64,000 bases of DNA from Sordaria brevicollis (lineage: Eukaryota; Ascomycota; Sordariomycetes; Sordariales; Sordariaceae). Under the pieces are notes generated by a model. It worked only from the letters and a program-made list of their open reading frames with translations. It did not search any database and was not told where the DNA came from. A program made the position numbers and the translations under genes. Location: NCBI GenBank assembly GCA_033439795.1, contig JAUTDP010000003.1, forward strand, positions 1,922,001 to 1,986,000. The letters run 5' to 3'. Position 1 is the first letter of the stretch, and every line of letters starts with the position of its first letter. Below, in pieces: positions 56,601 to 64,000 of this stretch.

Positions 56601-57244
56601 GGGGCAGTCAGTGTCTGCTGCTCGTCGTTCTTGTGCCGATCGTATTGCTCGGCGTGGGCGTTAGGATTCTACATAGAGAGTTGATGCTCTAGAGCTGGGG
56701 TAGTTTGTACAATAGGTAATGTACGACAGGGGGGGGGTCGAGGCGCATTGGGAAGTGGAACATGTTAGAATATTTAAGGTACCTCTACCTGTATATGGGA
56801 AATCCAAATTCTAAACGTAAGGGCAACTAACGTTCAAGTGATCAAATTGTGCCTGTTGATGCCAATGATGACGAATTTGATCAGTGTCGATGTTGTGAAA
56901 TCATGCTTGCCCGTGCTATTGTTATCCACGTCCTGTGGGCATCAAACGTGCTGAGAACCACAGTGGTATGAACCTAAAAGTATCTCAGACCAAATTCCCA
57001 CATCAGTGCCAAATAATATCGTTTCTTGAAAGGTCAGCGTTGACGAGAGATTGTGGTAGTATTCCGGCGCAAAATGCTTGTCATGCGCGCGGCCAACATG
57101 GCTGCGTACAGGAAGCATCTGCCAGCCTACCTCTACCTAGAGGTATGGTAGGCTGGCTGGCTGGGCATGCCCCAGCAACCATTATGCTTTCAAGTTTCAA
57201 CTGTCACAAATTTCCTTCTACCTACACTGGACACTTATCTGCTT
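56601..57244. other. Convergent intergenic region with a hairpin
   Basis: The interval lies between the last family copy (plus) and the first CorA-like gene (minus). A run of nine G lies at about 56729-56737. The inverted repeat at 57121-57157 is listed separately. No gene is supported. Confidence 0.5.
57121..57157. repeat. Inverted repeat (hairpin) near convergent 3' ends
   Basis: GCCAGCCTAC and CTCT on the left pair with AGAG and GTAGGCTGGC on the right, with a 5-base bulge and a 4-base loop. It lies about 90 bp beyond the stop of the CorA-like gene on its 3' side and could fold in that transcript's 3' UTR. Confidence 0.55.
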
Positions 57245-58911
57245 TCAGTACCAATGCTTCCATCGGTCGATCCTCTCCCGTATTCTATCTTTGGCTTCCA
57301 TACGCCGCACCCAAAACTCAAGGTATCTTTGTCTTGCATCCAGAGCCTCTCTATCCGCGAATGCCCCCCCATCCTGAAGAAATTGACCATTCCATCCCAT
57401 TTCGGGTGGACGAATACACCAAAGTGGCAGCCACGGATACCTGCCCCTTGCCCATTGACGCAGCTCGCGCCTTTGACTGAAAATAATCCAGATAACAAAG
57501 GTGAGGCCGGTGAAGGAAATGGTGTATGCCCAGTAATAGACCAAGTATCCAGACTGGTCCCAACCGAGTGAAGGCATGGAAAATAGCGTGGAAAAGAAAG
57601 TGCCAGGAAGAAAAACCATTGTCAAGACGGCAATGCTCTTCATGGCTGAGCTGTCTCGCCGAGCGGCGGTCGCGAGGTCACGGTTTGAGTAGGCCGTTTT
57701 GATATTGAATTTTGCGTCTAGGCCAGACAAAGCGACTTGTCTCTATGGGTAAGAAGTGGTTGGGTCAACATGACAACGTCAAAGGAAGTATTTTTAGGTG
57801 CCCGATCTCTTGAGTTTCTGGACAAAACTAATAAATGACGCCAACTTACAGCTGACGCCGCATTGTGCGCACGTTTTTCACCCAACGACAACTCTTCTCT
57901 AACGCTCTTCATGGCTTGGCGCTGGAACTGAATTGCGCAAAGTATGTTGTTGGTGCTGTGAAGCACTTTCTCGGTTTTGGCAGATGCTGGAAGACTGTTG
58001 GCCATATCTTCCAAGTGATTGTACAGCTCGTCAATGCCATCAAGTGTTGTTCTGATACAAATGAACATACGCCCAAGAATTCCCATTTGTTCATTTTGCA
58101 TATCCATAACCCATCGCTGGAGGTTTGGGATTGGGAGATGGGTGGTGTTGAGGTGCGATTCAACACGCTGTGCAAGAACATGGCGACAGAAGTGGTATGC
58201 GTATATAGACACGACGAAAGGGAGGTAGAGAGGCGAGTGTACGTCCGTCTTGAAAGCTTCGAAACATTCAAGCAGTTTGAATGTTTCCTCCGAGATAGTT
58301 TGCGTCGTGTTCGTGCCGTGGGAATAACCTATCATGCCGTAGTCATAGCCATGCCCGACGATAGCGAGACATCTGGTGTCGATTTGGCGACATCCTTCGC
58401 GCTGCCGGATTGACCATATAAACCGTGTCATTGGTGTCCTCCAATGGCCCGTCGCAATGCCTCCGTAGGCAAGCCCTCCCATAGTCTCAAACACACTCTG
58501 AATGCCGTAAAGCCTGTCAAATAATAGAGGATCAGGGTTAATGGTGTTCATCAACCCCTCGAATGTGGTTTTGGGCATTCTAATTGGCCCTTGATTGACT
58601 GTGAGTTCATGTTCGGGTCCTCTAGTTATACGCTCTTCGAACCTAGAGAATAGGATCTTGACGCCCGCACTGCTAAAAGCAGATGCCGGCCCACAAGGAG
58701 ATACCGCTAGCATTCCTCGTTCGAGTAACTCCACTAGGCTCGTATTTCTTGTTGATTCAACGTAGAAGCTCGAGGCTCCCGGTCCCTCCTCTTTTGGCCA
58801 CACCTGATAAACATGTGAGCAAATCTCTTGTTTGTTGCTGTGACACCTATCTTCAAACTCCCACCGGTCATTGATCCTGTATTTAGTCGCCAGAAACCGG
58901 AGGCCTTCCAT
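57245..58911 (-). CDS. CorA-like membrane protein 1, two exons, intact
   Basis: Exon 1 (58911-57850) and exon 2 (57742-57245) join in phase 0 over a 107-bp intron (GTAAGT...CATAG, plus coordinates 57743-57849), giving 519 residues. The large N-terminal part carries IRMPKTTFEGLMNTINPDPL, SPLYLPFVVSIYAYHFCR and a helical run with HSTNNILCAIQFQRQAM. Exon 2 carries the CorA-type end: SAMKSIAVLTMVFLPGTFFS with TLFSMPSLGW (first membrane helix) and YWAYTISFTGLTFVIWIIF (second). The GMN selectivity signature of true CorA Mg2+ channels is replaced by SMP, common in fungal CorA-like proteins, so transport of Mg2+ is not assured. I chose ATG 58911 (MEGLRFLA) over 58971 because the two paralogues open with MNGLRTLA and MDGLRKL. 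Confidence 0.85.
57743..57849 (-). other. Intron of CorA-like gene 1
   Basis: GTAAGTTGGC donor and CATAG acceptor. Removal joins NAASA to RQVALSGLDAKFNIK in phase 0. The same junction position, before a linker ending in NIKTA, is found in both paralogues. Confidence 0.8.
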
Positions 58912-59736
58912 TGCGTGCGTGTGTTGTATCTTTGGGATGGAGGTAGATTGCCAGGTGGTGATTAACGCCAAAAGATGTTAGGGAAAAGGTGAAAGTGGAA
59001 AGTTAACGAAAGCCATCGAAGTTTTCGCCAGCTTAATTGCCCGAGGTTTGACCAGACATATATGAAGTAGACTACGTGATACAGCTTGTTCCTCAATCGT
59101 GGATGCCCAGATGCCCAATCATTGTTCAGAAAAGCAGGTCCAATCGATAATGTGAGCCCTCACTCCAGGCATAAGGTGGAACATCAGGGCGGCCAACAGA
59201 AAGCATCCTTTCTGCAAGGAGTTGTTTATCAGGGCTGCAGGGGTATGTATGAAGCACAGTGCCGACGTGCGCTTACATGCCGTGCTACCAAAGGAACATT
59301 CACTTCCTGCCCAACCGTTCGCAGACATCAACACCGGGAAGGTTCAGCTAGGCAACACCGTCAACAACCACCCATTACATCACGGTCTTCCAACGTCGTC
59401 GCTGCCATCCTTTTTACATTGAAGTCAGAAGCATCACAGCTGCCATAATACCAGCGGTAGAGGTACTTTCCTGGAAACCGCAGCAATAATGGGGCGTCTG
59501 AACAAGCGGGGGAAAGCGATACCCTGCCCCCGAGTTCTTCGAAGGAGCATGGATTAGTCTTTGCGTTCAGGTCACTTGTCCATCGACTGCTTCCTCCTGG
59601 ACACTTCCTTCTGTCTACCTACTTGCTTTTCCGCTCTGGGTTATTTCCTTCCCAAATTCCCTCCCGGGCCTCCCCTCCGTCTTATCCCTCAAACTACCTT
59701 CTTCCCCTTCTCCTCGTCTCCCACCTTTCGACCTTT
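58912..59736. other. Intergenic between CorA-like genes 1 and 2
   Basis: It contains the 5' side of gene 1 and the 3' side of the gene 2 pseudogene. If the upstream ATG at 58971 is used, the gene 1 coding region extends 60 bp into it. No other gene is supported. Confidence 0.5.
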
Positions 59737-61230
59737 TCACCAAAACCTCCAAAGCCAATTTGACGAAAGCGTCTTCGCCCACTATACTACAACCACCCGT
59801 TGCGTAAAGACTGCCCAGATCGTAAAGGTGAATACAGTAGCCGGGATAATAAAGGCCCAATACAACCGAAAGTATTTCGGTTAATCCTACCCAAAAGAGG
59901 GTATTACAAAAAGCGCGGCGAAGAAGGTGCTAGGGAGGAAGAACATGGTGAGGATGGCGATACTCTTCATGGCGGAGCTGTCTGCGGTCGCGGCTTCTGC
60001 GAGCTTGTGGCTGGAGGTGGCAGTCTTGATGTTGGTTTCCGAGTCTTGCTGGGAGACGTAGGCCGATATCTGCGAAGGAGGAATGGGTTGTTAGTTGTGT
60101 GCACCTCTGAGGTCTTCCGGTGGGAGCCTGCTGTTTGAGAGAACCGGCCAGATCTCGGGGCCGCGTCGGCCGACTTTGTGGGACATTAAGAAGACATCGA
60201 ACTCACAAGTGCAGCCTGATTCCAGAACCGAAGCTCCCTATCCCGCAAGACCTCCCTCTTGATATGTGCTTCCTGCCGTAGCAAGCTTATAGCGTCCAAG
60301 ATGTTATTCGTGCTTTGGACAACCCGATCGGTTTTCGCCTCTGGTAGAACATCTCCCGCCATCTCAACCAGAAAGTGCCACAAAGACTCCAGCCCGTTCA
60401 GCAGGCCTGTGGCATACGCTAAACTATAATTTTCCATTTTGCTCAACAAGTCTTGCTCGATCGGCCTGAGAAACAACACCCCGACCGTCTTGGTTGTCGA
60501 GCCGGCCCCAAGTGGTGGTTCTCTGGAGTGATGCCAACCCCTTCCCAATGTCGGTGAGGACGTCGCGGGAGGCATAAACGCCATGGACCGACAAAGCAAA
60601 CGGGAGGTACAATGGCGAACAAGCCTCTTCCTTCAGGTGTTCCAAGCAAGCCAATAGGTGGTTGGACTGGTCTGATAGAGGTAGTTCAGGTTCATCAACG
60701 GCCCTCGGGGCGACACATCTCGAATCAAACGTTGCAGGATCGTCTTTGTGCTGGCAGATTGACAGCATGAACCAGAACCCCCAGACTCTTATCTGCATTG
60801 TCACTGTCCCGCCGTTCGCAATACTCCCCGAAGCGTCAAAGGTCCGGTAGTATCCAGCGTGAAAGACTTGACGATGTAATGGGTCCGGGCTGATGGTTTG
60901 CAGGATGTCCTGGAAGATTGACTTGTCCATCAGTATGGTCATCGTATCTTGCCTAGCTACCACCACAAGCTTCGTCCCATGCGTAGCGCCGCTGTTCTCT
61001 CCTTGGACGACACCGTTGTTGGGCGAGCTGAGGGCCGAGCCGCCGTGTTCAAGGAAGTCAGCCAGACGAAGATCATCGACTGAGTCTCGACTGAGCCAAC
61101 GGTTAGCTCCTGGCTCTTGTAGATCGGGGACAAGCTCCATAACAGTCGCATTATCGTAACGTCTGTCGGGTAGAAACAGGAAATTCCTTAGTGTGTCTTC
61201 CTTGCTGGCCAACGTCCGGAGTCCGTTCAT
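59737..61230 (-). pseudogene. CorA-like membrane protein 2, broken
   Basis: The copy opens MNGLRTLASKEDTLRNF (an upstream ATG exists at 61272) and keeps SPLYLPFALSVHGVYASRDV. At a run of four C on the plus strand (60479-60482) the frame shifts by one base and homology continues as FLRPIEQDLLSKMENYSL then ESLWHFLVEMAGDVLPEAKT and VVQSTNNILDAISLLRQEA. A 137-bp intron (GTGAGT...CGCAG, 60070-60206) leads to exon 2 with SSAMKSIAILTMFFLPSTFF and ALFVIPSFG. Three stops then lie where the paralogues have Trp or Gln (after SFG, in D*PKYF, and before WAKT). All are G-to-A or C-to-T changes. The shift plus three stops makes it a pseudogene, whereas the neighbouring gene 3 has only a shift. Confidence 0.78.
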
Positions 61231-62033
61231 GTTGTCATTGGGTTGACATCGGTGCTCGTTGTTGGATGCCAAAGTATGGGAGAGAAAGGAGGCATGGGAG
61301 ACAACTGGAGGCGATCTCGTGGGTTAAGGCCCCTCTCGAACTTTGCCAGTAATGAGTAATTTCCATGTACTGACAAGGCTCTCTCTCCCTCATCGTGCGC
61401 CGCCACTTCAATTACGTGGGTGTGCCGCCTGCTGTGCAACAGTTTATGTCGTGATGTGATTCGACTAGACACTTGTACAACCGTAGATCGCTGTCTTGTC
61501 AACCTCCGGGTAGGTTATAAGGACATGCAGAGTCACCGCCACAAAGGCTCCCGGTAAACAGCCATCGGCAACCACGTGGTCGCTGGAAAGCAGTATCAGA
61601 ACAATGTCTTGACCAGGCACAAATGAGCATGTCCCCAGGAATGTTCCAGGACAGTCGAGGGATTGTACCTAGGTATCAACAATTCATTAGTTGTGTCGGT
61701 AATGAAAGACTTCCCTAATGGAACACCCAACGCGCGCCGCCCTAGCGTGAAAGCTAGCACCTGGAGCCGGGGTATATCTTAACTCCTGCCTCTTTGCCCG
61801 GTATCCCAGTCTATTGAAGGCTTTCATGCCACAGCGGATGGCTTTCAGGGCAGCATGTGTATCTGGTTGGTGCTTTGTTCTGTGCCTCTTTCTCGCTTTT
61901 TCTTGAAGCCTGCGACTCCGGACTGAATGGCCGGGGTATCAAGAACTGACGGGAACTTCATCCAAGGTTTCTTGTGTGGAGTGGCTGTTCGATGAGAGGA
62001 GAGGGTCTCCCAAACTGCGTCGCATGTTCGTGC
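61231..62033. other. Intergenic between CorA-like genes 2 and 3
   Basis: No gene recognised. The part next to 61230 is the 5' side of gene 2. Open frames here are short and without motifs. Confidence 0.5.
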
Positions 62034-63811
62034 CTAGAGGTAAGTAGCAGAACTGCTGGAGCTCATCATCTCTTCCTTCCATTGCTGATTTCGGTAGAGA
62101 TGGTCGATTTCGCGGCGTGCTTCTAGATTGTCCACCCAGTTTCTATACTTCTCTCGGAGAAGCGTATAAACAGCAATCACCGGCCAGATAATGACTTCGA
62201 GCCAGCTTTGCAGCTCCATTTTGATTATCCAGAACCATTGTTGCTGCCATGGACGATTAATCACTATCGCCCAGAGAAGGAAAGTCGCGAGAGTGAGTGG
62301 GATGGCGATAGCCCAGTATATCACAAAATGCTTGCGTTGGTCCCAGTTAAGGGATGGCATTGAGAAAAGGGTAGATAGGTATGTCGCCGGAAGGAAAGCC
62401 ATGGTTAGAACCGCAATGGTCTTCATCGCAGAGCTATCTTGACGAGCAGCTTGGGCTAGCTGATGAGTTGTTTCCGCAGTCTTGATATTGCGTATGGCGT
62501 CCATTTGATTGAGATAATGAGTTCTCTGGCGGGTTTCAAATTTGTTAGTACAATGAGCATGCAAGACTCATTCGAGTTATCATCTCTCCGTGAGGCAACA
62601 ATGGGAGGCTTACCATGGACATGAAGCTGCTTAACCGCAAGTCAATGAATTTAAGGACTTCCCGCACCGCTTCTAGCTCCTGTCGGAGTTGGTCGAGTGC
62701 AGTCAATATGCTTTCGTTGCTGCGGTCGACGTCATCAGATTTTGCAGTGTTAGGTAGCTCCTTTGCCATGATCACCAAGTTGTGCCACAGTGACTCGATG
62801 GTGTTGAGCTCCATCTTCGCAGTCTCCAACTCTTTTGTGATGTCCATCTTTGTGAATTCAACCATACGAGAACGGTGAGCTTCATACCGTTCCAACTCCA
62901 CTTCAGGGGCTTCCCCGCTCCTGGGTGCGGTCCATGTCAGCCACTTCACCCATGGATAACCAATCCATCACTCGCTCATTGACATGGCCGATCCGTCCCT
63001 GGCACTCCTTCAGAGCATATACCGAAATAGCGAAAGGTAGGTACAATGGTGATTGCGAATCTTCCTTGAACGCTTTCAAGTAGCTCACAAGATCTGTCAC
63101 CGGCGAGCGGGAGGAGACATACTCGGACAAGTTGACATCTTGTTTCAAAAACGGTCCTTTCTGCTCCACCCGTTGGGATATGGAATCCAGCTGATGAGCA
63201 AAGGCGGAGAGATCTGAAAGGATGATACACCTTGTGTCAAACGCTGGAGATTGTCCGTGTTGGCGTATGGACCATATGAACTTGATGGACTCAGTAGCTA
63301 AGTAGCCCGAGACACCTTCCTCATCCGCAGTTCGGCCCAAAAACTCAAAGCCTCGCAGCATCTTATAGTGACCCATCTCGCCAAGACGGGGTCGAGGACC
63401 AAGAGCCCCCCACAAGCGATCAAAGCAAATCTGTGAAATCTCGACAAGCTGCTCTCCCACGTTGCTCATGTGCCGTGTATGAACGAATGCAACTTTGACG
63501 CCGGTACAAGCAAGCTGTGAATATTCAGAGCCAGGAGGGATGACCTCAGGGGAGGAGTAGCCAGATTCGACGACTGGTGCTAGCAATGGAGGCTCTATCT
63601 CTGGGGAGAAACGGTATTGAACGCCTGGTCCACGCACATTCGGCCATATTTGCGCGACAGCGCAGGGAACGACGGGTATCCGGACCCATCCATGTGGTTC
63701 ATGTTTTAAGGGATGGACGGTATACGGCTTGGCCGATCGGCACCAGAACCAGCTTGGTGCCCTCCTACGTCCGTCGGCGTCTGATGGACAAAGCTTCCGA
63801 AGTCCGTCCAT
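62034..63811 (-). CDS. CorA-like membrane protein 3, two exons, one 1-nt frameshift
   Basis: Exon 1 (63811-62614) starts MDGLRKLCPSDADG and includes ESIKFIWSIRQHGQSPAFDT and SPLYLPFAISVYALKECQG. At a C4 run on the plus strand (62913-62916) one base is in excess; beyond it the second frame reads EAPEVELERYEAHRSRM, MELNTIESLWHNLVIMAKEL and ESILTALDQLRQEL. The 88-bp intron (GTAAGC, branch TACTAAC, end GCCAG; 62526-62613) joins exon 2 in phase 0. Exon 2 holds SSAMKTIAVLTMAFLPATYL with TLFSMPSLNW and a second helix YWAIAIPLTLATFLLWAIVI, then a hydrophobic stretch and SSSSATYL. Apart from that base everything is intact, so this may be a functional gene with a sequence error or a very recent pseudogene. 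It has SMP in place of the CorA GMN motif. Confidence 0.75.
62526..62613 (-). other. Intron of CorA-like gene 3
   Basis: Donor GTAAGC, consensus branch TACTAAC and acceptor GCCAG. It joins LSSFMSM to RTHYLNQMDAIRNIK. Position matches the introns of the two paralogues. Confidence 0.8.
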
Positions 63812-64000
63812 GGCGATGCTTCACCAGACGTGAGCGTTGAACTTTATACAGCGAGATCGAACGGAAGGTAATGGTGACGGTAGAGGTAGTAACTTGAAGA
63901 GGTAGGAACAGAATCAGTACCAGAGTGCTTGAATGGGGGAGGAACGAAGCTTGAAATACACGTACACTGGTCGAGGGGACAATGCCCACGGCTGTGTCAA
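63812..64000. other. 5' flank of CorA-like gene 3
   Basis: The window ends within the presumed promoter region. Nothing else was recognised. Confidence 0.4.

Overview
The window looks like nuclear DNA of a filamentous ascomycete, most likely a Sordariomycete. The supports are: short introns (63-137 nt) with GTAAGT-type donors and CTAAC/CTAAT-like branch sites; GC-rich coding sequence; fungal-type SRPK-like kinases and CorA-like membrane proteins; and a 28-kb AT-rich block whose mutations are overwhelmingly C-to-T / G-to-A transitions, the signature of repeat-induced point mutation (RIP). The species cannot be named from sequence alone.

Layout. 1-2350: GC-balanced flank with one broken member of a local gene family (about 1225-1486). 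2356-30329: one Ty3/gypsy chromovirus-type LTR retrotransposon (282-bp LTRs, 5-bp target duplication CTGTG). It contains two further LTR elements, each with its own LTR pair and target duplication: element 1 (3814-10724, minus strand, 292-bp LTRs, TSD GCTAA) and element 2 (16130-29628, plus strand, 624-bp LTRs, TSD ATAT). Removing both leaves an outer element of about 7.55 kb with gag, protease, RT, RNase H, integrase and chromodomain in order. All three are saturated with RIP stops and cannot code.

30335-57000: gene-bearing region with two SRPK-like protein kinases (32327-34150 and 42964-44928, both minus) and a plus-strand cluster of a small-protein family I do not recognise. Three members look intact (35995-36678, 46490-47089, 49712-50296). 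At least six further loci are broken, truncated or internally duplicated (37959, 39427, 39961, 40410, 51010, 54385 and 55653 onward, plus the copy left of the retroelement). Counting repeated cores there are about 14 copies. All share a block of three histidines at near-fixed spacing. A decayed SNF2-type helicase piece (53400-54317) and a MITE-like element with 43-bp inverted repeats (52309-52796) lie within this cluster.

57245-63811: three minus-strand paralogues of a CorA-like two-helix membrane protein. The first is intact, the second is a pseudogene, and the third carries a single 1-nt shift. The region reads as a birth-and-death gene cluster beside, and interrupted by, a RIP-inactivated retroelement nest.
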